A stretch of DNA of 64,000 nucleotides from Chitinophaga sancti (lineage in GTDB: Bacteria > Bacteroidota > Bacteroidia > Chitinophagales > Chitinophagaceae). The position numbers and the translations under genes were made by a program. Below are positions 7,520-16,647 of this stretch, piece by piece (within the stretch, counting starts at the first letter, position 1; each line of letters starts with the position of its first letter). A model generated the notes under the pieces. It had not been told where the DNA came from. It searched no databases and saw nothing but the letters and a program-made list of their open reading frames with translations. The DNA lies in contig NZ_CP139972.1 of the NCBI RefSeq assembly GCF_034424315.1, forward strand, positions 682,001-746,000, given 5' to 3'.

Positions 7520-9427
7520 ATGCGCACTATTTACAAGCGTTCAGAGTTGAACGATCTGGCTTTTTCCAACAGCAGGGAATTTATTGCAGTAGCGGCAAAA
7601 GGGAATTATGCAGCAGGTACGATCGCTGGTTGTAATACCCGCAAGTACCACGGACTTGTAGTCGCGCTGCAACCGCAGATAGATGAAGACCATCATGTGT
7701 TGCTGGCTGGTGTGGATGAAAAAGTGATGGCCGGTGAGCAGACTTTTGACCTCGGTATTCATAAATACCCCAATGTATATGCACCGGATGGGGCACAGTA
7801 CCTGGCCTCGTTTAGCCCCTTGCCAATGCCTTGCTGGACCTATGAGTTGGGAGATATTTCCATCACTAAGGAATTGCAGATAGATGATGAGGGGAGCCTG
7901 ACAATCCGTTATACCCTTACACAAGGTGATAACCCGGTCATCCTGCACATTCATCCTTTATTAGCTTTCAGAAATATGCACTGGGTACGCAGGGCGAATG
8001 AACAGGCGGATAGAACTGTGCACTATGTGAATGAAGGTATTCGTATGCAATTGTATCCGCAATATTCATCGCTTTATTTGCAGATGTCCGGTGCAGCGGT
8101 GTTTAAAGAAGCCGGTTACTGGTACTATAATGTAGAATATCCAATTGAAAGAGAAAGAGGGTATGAATACCAGGAAGACCTGTATGGGCCTGGCCATTTT
8201 GAAGTGACCTTACAACCGGGGGTACCTGTGATTTTTTCAGGTGCAACCACGGAAAGACATCACCTGGTGTGCCGTGATCCAAAGCCAGTACCACAGACGA
8301 CAAAGGATTATTTACTCAGGGCCGCACAACAGTTTATCATTCATACAGCAGGCGGTTTAAGTATCAAAGCTGGTTATTACTGGTTTGGCAGCTGGGGCAG
8401 GGATACCTGTATTTCGCTGCCGGGGCTTACTTTCCTGGCTGGAAATGCGCCTGCTTTTACAAGTATCATGGCCTTACTCCGTGTGCTCTTAAAAGACGGT
8501 TTATTGCCTAATACAGGTAACCTGAGAGATGATAGTAAGTACGCGACCGTGGATGCCTCTATGTGGCTGGTATGGGCCATACAGCAATATGCGATGCATG
8601 AAATTGGCAATGCGGCTGCCTGGAATATGTATAAGGATATGCTGAAAGATGTGCTGTATCACTACCGGTATGGAACGGCATTCAATATTCATATGGAAGC
8701 AGATGGGCTGATCAGCGCGGCTTACCCCGGCAAGGCGCTGACATGGATGGATGCGGTAATTAACAATACCCCTATTACCCAAAGACCTGGTAAACCTGTA
8801 GAGGTCAATGCCCTCTGGTATAATGCAGTTTGTTTTTGTGTGAATGCGGCGCTGGAGGCGGGAGATACTGCATTTGTGGCGGAATGGAGCGGATTCCCGG
8901 CATTGATTGCCGCCGGGTTTGTGAAATGCTTTTGGAATGATGAACAACAATATTTAGCGGATGTGGTGGATGGGGAAACAGCTGACTGGTCTGTAAGGCC
9001 GAACCAGATCTTTGCGGTGGCTTTGCCTTATTCACCATTGTCCGCGGAGCAACAAAAGGCGGTGGTGGCGATCGTAAAAAGAGAGCTGTTAACTATTAGG
9101 GGGCTGCGTACCTTATCACCCCGGGATCCTGATTATATCGGCCATTATGGCGGCAGTCAGCTGGAACGTGATCATGCCTATCACCAGGGAACTGCCTGGC
9201 CATGGTTGCTGGGCCATTATGCTGTTGCCGTGTTAAACACGGGGGGAGATAAAACTGAATTACAGGAATTGTTTAACCATGTGGAGACTGCGCTGGAAGA
9301 GCTATGCCTGTACTCGGTTCCGGAAGTGTACAATGGCGATGCCCCGCATGCTGCTGGAGGAACGGTGGCACAGGCATGGAGTGTGGCAGAATTTATCCGT
9401 TTTGAAAGGCTGCTGGCGGGCGCCTGA
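7520..9427 (+). CDS. Glycogen debranching enzyme (amylo-alpha-1,6-glucosidase type)
   Basis: A 635-residue cytosolic enzyme. Residues ~15-230 are the GDE N-terminal beta domain (GNYAAGTIAGCNTRKYHGLVV) and residues ~250-625 the (alpha/alpha)6 glucosidase domain. Conserved catalytic-region segments are GYYWFGSWGRDTCISLPG and QLERDHAYHQGTAWPWLLG. It hydrolyses alpha-1,6 branch points of glycogen or similar glucans. Length and domain order are normal for the bacterial/archaeal single-enzyme form. It lies directly downstream of class I aldolase on the same strand. Confidence 0.93.
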   Translation: MRTIYKRSELNDLAFSNSREFIAVAAKGNYAAGTIAGCNTRKYHGLVVALQPQIDEDHHVLLAGVDEKVMAGEQTFDLGIHKYPNVYAPDGAQYLASFSPLPMPCWTYELGDISITKELQIDDEGSLTIRYTLTQGDNPVILHIHPLLAFRNMHWVRRANEQADRTVHYVNEGIRMQLYPQYSSLYLQMSGAAVFKEAGYWYYNVEYPIERERGYEYQEDLYGPGHFEVTLQPGVPVIFSGATTERHHLVCRDPKPVPQTTKDYLLRAAQQFIIHTAGGLSIKAGYYWFGSWGRDTCISLPGLTFLAGNAPAFTSIMALLRVLLKDGLLPNTGNLRDDSKYATVDASMWLVWAIQQYAMHEIGNAAAWNMYKDMLKDVLYHYRYGTAFNIHMEADGLISAAYPGKALTWMDAVINNTPITQRPGKPVEVNALWYNAVCFCVNAALEAGDTAFVAEWSGFPALIAAGFVKCFWNDEQQYLADVVDGETADWSVRPNQIFAVALPYSPLSAEQQKAVVAIVKRELLTIRGLRTLSPRDPDYIGHYGGSQLERDHAYHQGTAWPWLLGHYAVAVLNTGGDKTELQELFNHVETALEELCLYSVPEVYNGDAPHAAGGTVAQAWSVAEFIRFERLLAGA

Positions 9428-9508
9428 CAACTGTCATTTTTACATTTGACCGTACTCATTGGCCGGCGGGCTATATATGCGAACCTTTGCGTATAAACCC
9501 TCCTTGTT

Positions 9509-11269
9509 ATGCACACCGACGTATATCAGCCTTTGCCACCAAACAATGTCGCTATTGCGGATATCTTCCATCACATGGCAGCTTGTTACAGGTATATGGG
9601 TAAAGACCATTACGATCAGGTACAGGCATATGACCGGGCGGCTACCTGCCTGCGCAGATTGCCTGTAGATATTGAAGTATTCAGAACCCGCCTCCGGGAA
9701 GTGACAGGCCTGACGGAAGTAATCAGGGGGGAGATTATGGAATACCTGGAAGCCGGGTGCATTCAACACTACCAGCGCTTTAAAAATAAAGTTCCTTTCG
9801 AACTGCTGGATCTCCTTGAAATAAAGGGTTTCGGACCTTCTACCGTGAAATTATTGCATGAAACCTGCGGGATTCAAAACAGGGATCAGCTCATCACTGC
9901 GCTGCAATATGGCAGACTGGATGATGTAGGTGAGATCAGTCCTGTGAAACTGGATCTGATGAAGCGCAGTTTCAAATTACATAAAACTTCTTCCAACCGT
10001 TTACTGCTTTGGGATGCATTGCTGCAGGGCAACGAGATACTGCGTGTGCTGCGCCTCATCAAAGGAGTTTCTCATGCAGAGATAGCAGGTAGTCTGCGCC
10101 GTGGTTGCGAAACCATCGGAGACCTGGACATCGTATTGCAGGTGGATGAGCCCGAACGCGAACAGGTAACCGCACAGATTGTGCAGTTGCCGCATGTGGA
10201 AAGCGTGGTGCTTAGTGGAAGAAACAGAATCTGCGTAGTTCTCTACAACCATACACAACTAGACATCAGGATGGCCGGTGCTACAGCCTTTGGGGCAAGC
10301 TGGCTGTATTTTACAGGCAGCCGTGAGCACCTGCTCCACCTGACTGATCTGGCAGAACAAAAAGGATTTACCCTCACGCCTGAAGGCCTGTTTGATACCA
10401 TGGGCAACCATATGGCAGGTGTGAATGAAGAGGGAATTTATCAGCAGCTGGGTATTGCCTTCATTCCACCCGAACTGCGGGAAAGTGGTAAGGAAATACG
10501 CCGCGCTGCACGTAATATGTTGCCCAACCTGCTGGCACAACACCAGATTAAAGGGGACCTGCGCATGCATGTAGACGAACATCTGCATGACAGCATTGCA
10601 ACTACGGCACATTACGTAATGAATGCCTTTCCACAATATGAATACATAGTAGCGGCTGCACATGGCGATACGCAGGACAAAAAAGGATTAGCAGCATGGA
10701 TCAGTAATATAGACCGCATTAACGAACAAATAGGCTGGGCCTTCCTGAAAAAAGGACTTACAGTAGAAATTTTACAGGATGGTACGCCTGCGCTGCCCGC
10801 TTCTCTGCTACAACAGTTTGACTGGGTAACCGGTATCGTATTGAAAGATACAGATAAGGAGGTGACCCAGCGTCTGCTCACTGCCTGTGAGCATCCATTT
10901 ATTCATTGCATAGGCAATCCGTCCAACAGGATCATTGGCAAGAAGAAACCTTCTGCCGTCAACTGGGAACTGCTGTTTGAAAAAGCGGCAGCTACAAGCA
11001 CTGCTTTGGAAATAAACGCGCAGCCCTGCCGGATGGACCTGCGGGATGAATGGGTGAGAAGAGCGGTGGAGAAAAAAGTATACCTGGCAATAGGCAGTTG
11101 TGCTGCAATTATGCGACAAGTGGATTATATGCAGCTGGGTGTTACGCTGGCCAGGAGAGGCTGGTGCAAATGCGAAAATATTCTGAATACCATGCATTGG
11201 GATGCCATTGAACAATTCAAGCTATCCCGTGAAAATGCATTATCGCTCACAAATATAAAACACGTTTGA
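9509..11269 (+). CDS. Family X DNA polymerase-like protein with degenerate PHP domain
   Basis: A 586-residue PolX-type protein. Order: helical N-terminus (1-60), helix-hairpin-helix region (~95-160, with IKGFGPSTVKLLHE), family X palm (~180-310, with AGSLRRGCETIGDLDIVL) and a PHP domain (~345-580). The palm keeps its three metal Asp (D205, D207, D252), so gap-filling synthesis in base excision repair is plausible. The PHP domain, a Mn-dependent 3'-5' exonuclease in most bacterial PolX, has lost most ligands: LRMH for LHxH, AAAH for TDH, no His at the VHS site, GNP for GHP, GSCAA for NTDAH. Exonuclease activity is therefore unlikely. It starts 81 bp after the debranching gene and ends 1 bp before the UspA gene. 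Confidence 0.9.
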   Translation: MHTDVYQPLPPNNVAIADIFHHMAACYRYMGKDHYDQVQAYDRAATCLRRLPVDIEVFRTRLREVTGLTEVIRGEIMEYLEAGCIQHYQRFKNKVPFELLDLLEIKGFGPSTVKLLHETCGIQNRDQLITALQYGRLDDVGEISPVKLDLMKRSFKLHKTSSNRLLLWDALLQGNEILRVLRLIKGVSHAEIAGSLRRGCETIGDLDIVLQVDEPEREQVTAQIVQLPHVESVVLSGRNRICVVLYNHTQLDIRMAGATAFGASWLYFTGSREHLLHLTDLAEQKGFTLTPEGLFDTMGNHMAGVNEEGIYQQLGIAFIPPELRESGKEIRRAARNMLPNLLAQHQIKGDLRMHVDEHLHDSIATTAHYVMNAFPQYEYIVAAAHGDTQDKKGLAAWISNIDRINEQIGWAFLKKGLTVEILQDGTPALPASLLQQFDWVTGIVLKDTDKEVTQRLLTACEHPFIHCIGNPSNRIIGKKKPSAVNWELLFEKAAATSTALEINAQPCRMDLRDEWVRRAVEKKVYLAIGSCAAIMRQVDYMQLGVTLARRGWCKCENILNTMHWDAIEQFKLSRENALSLTNIKHV

Positions 11270-11270
11270 T

Positions 11271-12101
11271 ATGAAAACGATTTTATTGGTGCTGAATGGC
11301 CCTAATATGGCAAACACGATTGCTTTTGGCTGCTATCTTTCTGGTATTACAAGAGCCAGACTGGTAGGTGTGTTCCTGTGTGATAAGATCAGTGAAACTA
11401 CGACTGCCCTAAAGGAAATGTATGGAAATAGCTATGTAGAAAGTATCCTGGCCGAGGACCTGCCTGAACGTACAAATGAGAGGATGGAGCAACATATAGG
11501 CCTGTTCAAGGAAACCTGCCGTAAGAAAGGAATCAATGCCACTATGTATTCTAATCAACGGGTTACTTTGAAAGAAGTATTGGCAGAAAGCCGTTTTGTG
11601 GATCTGATCGTGACTGACAGTATATTCAGCAGCGATAAATCCAGAGAAGGTTTACCTGACAATATGCTGAAGATATTGCTGGCGGGTGCTGAATGTCCTG
11701 TGCTGATCACGCCGTTCAAACCTACCCCTATTGAAGAAATTGTATTTTGCTATGACGGTAGTGAAGAAGCCTTCTTTGCCATGAAGCAACTGGTGTACCT
11801 CCTGCCCGAACTGGATGAAGTAAAAGCGACTGTGCTGGAAGTGAACAGTGGACAGATCATTGAGGAAAATGAACAGCTGCAGGTGTCTGACTGGTTGAGC
11901 CGTCATTATAGTTATACCGAGTTTGTAATAGTGAATGGGAAGCCTGAGGTGGAATTGTTCTCTTACCTGGCACCTAAAAAGAATACACTGGTTGTGATGG
12001 GGGCTTATGGAAGAAGTATTCTCTCCCGTTTCTTCCAGGAAAGTAAGGCAGATAAGCTGATTAAGCAGCTGGCATTCCCGCTGTTTATTACGCATCACTA
12101 A
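11271..12101 (+). CDS. Universal stress protein, tandem UspA domains
   Basis: A 276-residue protein made of two Usp folds (~1-145 and ~150-276). The second ends with the ATP-binding type signature MGAYGRSILSRFF plus a conserved PLFITHH strand; the first has a degenerate loop and probably binds no nucleotide. These proteins act in the cytosol in stress and starvation responses through poorly defined partners. The ATG falls 1 bp after the PolX-like stop, which indicates co-transcription and perhaps translational coupling. Confidence 0.88.
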   Translation: MKTILLVLNGPNMANTIAFGCYLSGITRARLVGVFLCDKISETTTALKEMYGNSYVESILAEDLPERTNERMEQHIGLFKETCRKKGINATMYSNQRVTLKEVLAESRFVDLIVTDSIFSSDKSREGLPDNMLKILLAGAECPVLITPFKPTPIEEIVFCYDGSEEAFFAMKQLVYLLPELDEVKATVLEVNSGQIIEENEQLQVSDWLSRHYSYTEFVIVNGKPEVELFSYLAPKKNTLVVMGAYGRSILSRFFQESKADKLIKQLAFPLFITHH

Positions 12102-12165
12102 GATGAAATTTATATAAGGTTGAATTAACCTGAAAAAATCCGAAAAGCATTATTATTTTAGTGAC

Positions 12166-13686
12166 ATGGATAATAATGTTACAGGTTTTTCCCGCAGGGG
12201 TTTTCTCAAATCAGGCAGTGGTATTGTGGCCGGATTAATGATACCGGCATCTGTGAAGGGATTGTTTGCAAAGGAGAAAGCCACGGTGAATGTGGATGTG
12301 AATGAGATCAGGGGCATGATTGCTCCGGAAGTATACGGACAGTTTATAGAGCACCTGGGCAGGGCGATTTATGGAGGTATCTATGATGAATCAACTAAGA
12401 GTTTTCGCAAAGATGTACTCTCCGAAGTGAAGAAGCTGAATACACCTTTGATGCGCTATCCTGGTGGTACAGTGACAAAGATTTATCACTGGAAAGACGG
12501 GATCGGTCCTGTAGATAAGCGGCCTGTAAGGCGCAACCTGATCTGGGGTGGAGAGGATACGAATCATTTTGGTACGGACGAATTTATGCAATATAGCGCC
12601 GAACTGGGCGCAGCGCCTTTTCTCACGGTAAATATGAATACCGGCACAGCAGAGGAGGCGTCAGACTGGGTGGAGTACTGCAATGCGAACGGCAACAGTT
12701 ATTTTGCCACCCTACGTAATACGAATGGACATGCAGCGCCCTATAATGTCAAATTCTGGGGGCTGGGAAATGAAGAAGCGGCCAAAGAGGACGCGGGGTT
12801 ATTGCAAAACCCTGACGACTATATTAAAAAGGCCTGGTATTTTGCAAAGCTGATGAAATTGCAGGATCCGGATATCAGCCTGGTACTGGTAGGTGATAAT
12901 GATGAGTGGAACAGGAAGGTACTGACAGAGATGCATCCGATATGTGATTTTATTTCCTTGCACCTGTATGCGGGTACCCAGGCCGGTAAGCCAGCCAGTT
13001 TGTTTGCGTCTATCGCTTCGATGGAGAAACGCATTGAGGAAACGGCAAAACTGATTCATGAAGTAGCACCTGAAAAGGTAGAACACTTTAATAAATGGTA
13101 CCGTTTTCCCGGCAGGCAAAAGCCGGTGAAGATTGCGCTGGATGAATGGGGCATCTGGGAATCAGGTGGCACGGGCGATTATGGGCTGGAGGTGAAGTAC
13201 AACTGGAACCATGCGCTGGGTGTGGCCACTTTCTTTAATATCTTTCACCGGCATGCAGATGTGATTGGAATGGCGACCTGGGCACAGACCGTGAATGTAC
13301 TGGCGCCTATTATGACAGATAAAGATCGCGTGTACCTGCAAACGATCTTTTACCCGATGCTGATGTACCGGAAATTGTGCGGCGATAAGAGCGTAGGAGT
13401 GAAAGTGGAAGGGCCTTCATTTGAAGGGAATCCATCTTTGGATGTATCGGCGACGGTGGGGAATGGCTTGCTGACCCTGGCCATTGTGAACAGGGATCCT
13501 AAGCAGGATATCGATATTAGTTTAAATAAGAACGGAGATTGGAAGGTGTATTTGTTGAATGCGCCTGGAACAGAGGTGGAGAATACGTTTGGGAAGGATG
13601 TGGTGATGCATAAGGAGAGTAGTTTGAAAGGGGCATCCTATACCGCACCAGCACACAGTATTTCGTTTTTGCAAATAAAAATTTAG
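12166..13686 (+). CDS. GH51 alpha-L-arabinofuranosidase, Tat-exported
   Basis: A 506-residue glycoside hydrolase of family 51 that releases terminal arabinofuranose from arabinan, arabinoxylan or pectin side chains. Residues 9-30 hold a Tat signal (SRRGFLK followed by a hydrophobic stretch), so the enzyme is exported folded. The catalytic (beta/alpha)8 barrel shows the acid/base in GLGNE (E203) and the nucleophile in ALDEWG (E327); the C-terminal beta domain runs from ~410. It is monocistronic and followed by a perfect 20-bp inverted repeat. It could supply side-chain cleavage for the rhamnogalacturonan genes 10 kb downstream, but that link is inference. Confidence 0.94.
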   Translation: MDNNVTGFSRRGFLKSGSGIVAGLMIPASVKGLFAKEKATVNVDVNEIRGMIAPEVYGQFIEHLGRAIYGGIYDESTKSFRKDVLSEVKKLNTPLMRYPGGTVTKIYHWKDGIGPVDKRPVRRNLIWGGEDTNHFGTDEFMQYSAELGAAPFLTVNMNTGTAEEASDWVEYCNANGNSYFATLRNTNGHAAPYNVKFWGLGNEEAAKEDAGLLQNPDDYIKKAWYFAKLMKLQDPDISLVLVGDNDEWNRKVLTEMHPICDFISLHLYAGTQAGKPASLFASIASMEKRIEETAKLIHEVAPEKVEHFNKWYRFPGRQKPVKIALDEWGIWESGGTGDYGLEVKYNWNHALGVATFFNIFHRHADVIGMATWAQTVNVLAPIMTDKDRVYLQTIFYPMLMYRKLCGDKSVGVKVEGPSFEGNPSLDVSATVGNGLLTLAIVNRDPKQDIDISLNKNGDWKVYLLNAPGTEVENTFGKDVVMHKESSLKGASYTAPAHSISFLQIKI

Positions 13687-13695
13687 GCCGGTTGT

Positions 13696-13791
13696 AGCGG
13701 TCGTATCAAAAGTAGTGTTACCCGGATTTAATTCCGATAACCAGGTTTGTGAAATGCTCAAAGCTTTCAGGCTACTTTTGATACGACCGCT
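13696..13791. repeat. Perfect 20-bp inverted repeat between convergent genes
   Basis: The arm at 13696-13715 (AGCGGTCGTATCAAAAGTAG) is exactly complementary to 13772-13791, with 56 nt between. It sits between the stop of the GH51 gene (+) and the stop of ywbE (-), so a two-way terminator is likely. The arms are longer and less GC-rich than usual for a terminator, so a small mobile-element scar is possible; no target-site duplication is obvious. Confidence 0.8.
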
Positions 13792-13798
13792 TATTATT

Positions 13799-14014
13799 TT
13801 AATCCAGATCAGGATCTGTATCTAATACCTGTACTCTGCCTACCTGCCCGTCTTCCAGTCTCACCTTGATCCCCCTGGAATGAAAGGCTGCTGAGGTCAG
13901 CAGGTCCTGCACGATTCCATAAGTGATCTTTCCGCTCCGCTGGTCTTTCTTGAGAATAATGCCTACTTCCAGACCCGGATAAATGTCTTTTCTATATTGT
14001 CCTTCTGATTTCAT
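13799..14014 (-). CDS. YwbE family protein
   Basis: A 71-residue cytosolic protein of the YwbE/DUF2196 family, recognised by RKDIYPGLEVGIILKKDQRSG, GIVQDLLT and HSRGIKVRLEDGQVGRVQ. It has the small beta-barrel look of an RNA- or nucleic-acid-binding fold, but no function has been shown. Length is normal. It is divergent from the DUF899 gene, separated by a 70-bp AT-rich spacer. Confidence 0.9.
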   Translation of the reverse strand: MKSEGQYRKDIYPGLEVGIILKKDQRSGKITYGIVQDLLTSAAFHSRGIKVRLEDGQVGRVQVLDTDPDLD

Positions 14015-14084
14015 AAAATAAAATTAAATCCTTTGTCCGGATTTTCCATTTTCCTGTGTCATTAAGGAAATAAACCCACACAAT

Positions 14085-14798
14085 ATGGAAAATCGTATCG
14101 TATCTCATGATGAATGGGTCGCTGCCCGCAAAGCCTTCCTGGTAAAAGAAAAAGAATATACCCACCTGCGCGACCAGCTGGCGAAGGAACGCCAGGCGCT
14201 GCCCTGGGAAAAAGTTACCACCAATTACATCTTTGACGGCCCGGGGGGCAAAGTGAGTCTGTCTGATTTGTTCGAAGGCCGTAGCCAGTTGTTGGTGCAA
14301 CATTTTATGATGGGGCCGGACTGGAAGGAGGGCTGTGTAGGCTGTTCATTTATGGCGGACCATGTACCGGGAGCGCTGGTACACCTGAATAACCATGATG
14401 TATCTTTTGTGGCCATTTCGAGGGCACCGGTAGCAAGTATTGAGGCATTCAGGATGCGGATGGGCTGGGATTTTCCCTGGGTATCTTCCGGGCAGAACAG
14501 CTTTAATTTTGATTATAATGTATCTTTTAAAAAGCAGGATACCGTATATTACAATTATGAGATGAGTAAGTACGGTGGAGAAGAATTGCCGGGGATCAGT
14601 GTATTTTATAAGGATGAGGATGGGCAGATCTTTCATACCTATTCTTCGTATGCGAGGGGGAACGAGGAGTTTTTGGGTACTTATGTGATGCTGGATCTGA
14701 TGCCGAAGGGGAGGAATGAGGAGAATGGTTTGCAGGATTGGGTGCGGCATCATGACAAGTACGATGTGGTGAAGGAGCATAAATGTTGTCACTCGTGA
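14085..14798 (+). CDS. DUF899 family thioredoxin-like protein
   Basis: A 237-residue protein of the DUF899 family, a thioredoxin-like fold without a proven reaction. Hallmarks are RDQLAKERQALPWEKV near residues 29-44, the redox-type segment KEGCVGCSF (a CxxC pair near residue 87), and GWDFPWVSS further on. The tail ends in EHKCCHS. It is the first gene of a tight cluster with a small membrane protein, a YCII protein and an ECF sigma factor; it overlaps the next gene by 16 bp. In other genomes DUF899 and YCII/DGPF genes occur near ECF42-type sigma factors, which fits this order. Confidence 0.9.
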   Translation: MENRIVSHDEWVAARKAFLVKEKEYTHLRDQLAKERQALPWEKVTTNYIFDGPGGKVSLSDLFEGRSQLLVQHFMMGPDWKEGCVGCSFMADHVPGALVHLNNHDVSFVAISRAPVASIEAFRMRMGWDFPWVSSGQNSFNFDYNVSFKKQDTVYYNYEMSKYGGEELPGISVFYKDEDGQIFHTYSSYARGNEEFLGTYVMLDLMPKGRNEENGLQDWVRHHDKYDVVKEHKCCHS

Positions 14799-15082
14799 GC
14801 TGTGAATGCAGACCGGGCAATATTGATAAAGGAGCGATCCGGAAGGCCGGCCATCCTGCCCGTATGCTGCTTCCTGGCATCCTGCTTATATTGATCCCGA
14901 AGTGTCCTCTTTGCCTGGCGGCCTGGATCGCCCTTGGTACAGGTATTGGTATTTCTTTTACGGTGGCCACCTGGCTTCGCTGGGGCCTGATTGCAATGTG
15001 TATTGTTTCCCTTTGTTATCTTATATTAAAAAGTAGCCTACAGTTATGGAAAAATTCATGCTCCTCGTCAGGGAAGACCTGA
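14783..15082 (+). CDS. Small membrane protein with PKCPLC motif
   Basis: A 99-residue protein overlapping the DUF899 gene by 16 bp and the YCII gene by 37 bp. Two hydrophobic helices (residues ~28-55 and ~57-81) are visible, the first containing IPKCPLCLAAW, a Cys pair inside a hydrophobic helix. Similar short PKCPLC proteins in Bacteroidota are annotated only as hypothetical; metal or redox function is speculation. The N-terminal ~25 residues are soluble and may be an over-extension, and the true start may be the Met at residue 28. Confidence 0.55.
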   Translation: MLSLVSCECRPGNIDKGAIRKAGHPARMLLPGILLILIPKCPLCLAAWIALGTGIGISFTVATWLRWGLIAMCIVSLCYLILKSSLQLWKNSCSSSGKT

Positions 15083-15396
15083 AAAAACTAAAAGAAATTA
15101 CGGACCTGGACAGAGACGATGGTGTAAAGGAAATGATGGAATGGGTGGACGGCCTGGGAGAGAATTTTGCCGGCGGAGAGCCTTTATTACCCAAGGGTAG
15201 TTATGTAACCAAAGACGGCATCGTATCTGATGGTCCGTTTATAGAAGCCAAAGAAGGCATTAGTGGTTATATTATGATCAATGCCGAAAACCTGGCACAG
15301 GCAGCAGCCATAGCGCAGAGTTGCCCGATATTGCAGCGTGGAGAACTGGAGATGGAGGTACGACCTATCCTGATCTCAGATTTTCCGAATGAGTGA
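15046..15396 (+). CDS. YCII-related (DGPF) domain protein
   Basis: A 116-residue ferredoxin-like-fold protein of the YCII/DGPF family. It begins MEKFMLLVRED, has VSDGPFIEAKEGISGYIMI with the DGPF signature near residues 65-68, and ends in EVRPILISDF. Its stop overlaps the start of the following ECF sigma factor by 8 bp. DGPF proteins are the conserved genomic partner of ECF42 sigma factors; how they act on sigma is unknown. Translational coupling with the sigma gene is likely from the overlap. Confidence 0.93.
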   Translation: MEKFMLLVREDLKKLKEITDLDRDDGVKEMMEWVDGLGENFAGGEPLLPKGSYVTKDGIVSDGPFIEAKEGISGYIMINAENLAQAAAIAQSCPILQRGELEMEVRPILISDFPNE

Positions 15397-16618
15397 GCTG
15401 CACCATCAACTGCAACAGGAAGCGGACTATTTATACAAACAGCATTTTGGCAGGATGGTCGCTTTCCTGTTGCGTTTTTCCAAAGATATAGACCTGGATA
15501 CAGCAGAGGACCTGGTACAGGATACTTTTGCAGCTGCTTTAACCCATTGGGAGAAGCAGTTGCCGGATAAGCCTGTGGCCTGGATCTACAGTGTGTGCAG
15601 GAACAAGGCATTGAATAAACTGCGGGATGATAAAAAGATGCTGCGGCTGCACCAGGCACCTGAACCAGAGGAGGCAGCCATCAATTTTTCAGGTGATTTC
15701 CCGGATGATGAACAATTACGGTTATTATTTGCCTGCGCACACCCGGATCTTGCACCCAAGGTTCAGGTGGTGATTACCCTGAAATATGTAGTTAACTTCA
15801 AAGTGGCGGCTATAGCGGGTTCGCTGGGCATGACGATCGATGGTGCCGATAAATTATTGCTGCGGGCAAGACAAAAGATCAAAGAAGAGAAGATCCTGCT
15901 GGTAACACCTGCCCGGGAGGCAATGCGGCAGCGCCTGCCCATCGTACATAAGATAATTTACCTGATCTTTAATGAGGGCCATACTTCGGCAGAAGGAAAG
16001 GTGCTGCTGCGGGAGGAGCTGTGTGAAGAAGCGCTGATCCTTACTAAAGCGATTTTAGATAGCCAAATGGGCAATATTGATACCTATGCCTTATATGCGC
16101 TCATGTTGTTTAATGCAGCCCGTTTTAAGGCCCGTTTTGATGATGAGGGGGCCTTGCTGGACCTGGGGGAACAGGATCGCTCCTTATGGAACCAGGATTT
16201 GATCCGCCTGGGCACCCATTATTTTAATATGGCAAAGGGTAAGCAACTCTCATCCTATCATTTTGAAGCTTACATCGCCTACCTGCACAGTACGGCCAGT
16301 TCATTTGCAGGTACCGACTGGAAAAAGATTGCACAATTATACAGGCATTTATTACCTAACCCATTTGTAGAATTAAATTATGCGATTGCCTTGTATTATG
16401 CAGGCGAGCGGAACAGCGCATTTGATATTTTACTTGCACTGCAGCGTTCAGCATTTATGAGCAATTATTACTTGCTGAATGCCACACTCGGAAAGTTGTA
16501 TATGCAGGAAGGCGATCATGCACAGGCCGCTGTGTACTATTCTAAAACCCTTACCCAGACGCGGTCTGCGGTAGAATTAAATTATATCAGGAAGATGTTG
16601 TCGAAGTTAAATTTGTAG
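15389..16618 (+). CDS. ECF sigma factor, ECF42 type with C-terminal TPR-like extension
   Basis: A 409-residue RNA polymerase sigma factor. Region 2 lies near residues 10-80 (LDTAEDLVQDTFAAAL, WIYSVCRNKALNKLR) and region 4 near residues 125-175 (VAAIAGSLGMTIDGADKLLLRARQKI). The remaining ~220 residues form the long helical, TPR-like extension typical of ECF42, a group without a classical anti-sigma factor that pairs with DGPF/YCII proteins. The upstream overlapping YCII gene supports this class. Target promoters are unknown and may include the DUF899 operon itself. Confidence 0.92.
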   Translation: MSELHHQLQQEADYLYKQHFGRMVAFLLRFSKDIDLDTAEDLVQDTFAAALTHWEKQLPDKPVAWIYSVCRNKALNKLRDDKKMLRLHQAPEPEEAAINFSGDFPDDEQLRLLFACAHPDLAPKVQVVITLKYVVNFKVAAIAGSLGMTIDGADKLLLRARQKIKEEKILLVTPAREAMRQRLPIVHKIIYLIFNEGHTSAEGKVLLREELCEEALILTKAILDSQMGNIDTYALYALMLFNAARFKARFDDEGALLDLGEQDRSLWNQDLIRLGTHYFNMAKGKQLSSYHFEAYIAYLHSTASSFAGTDWKKIAQLYRHLLPNPFVELNYAIALYYAGERNSAFDILLALQRSAFMSNYYLLNATLGKLYMQEGDHAQAAVYYSKTLTQTRSAVELNYIRKMLSKLNL

Positions 16619-16647
16619 ACATTATCTTTAGGTATATTAAAAGAATT

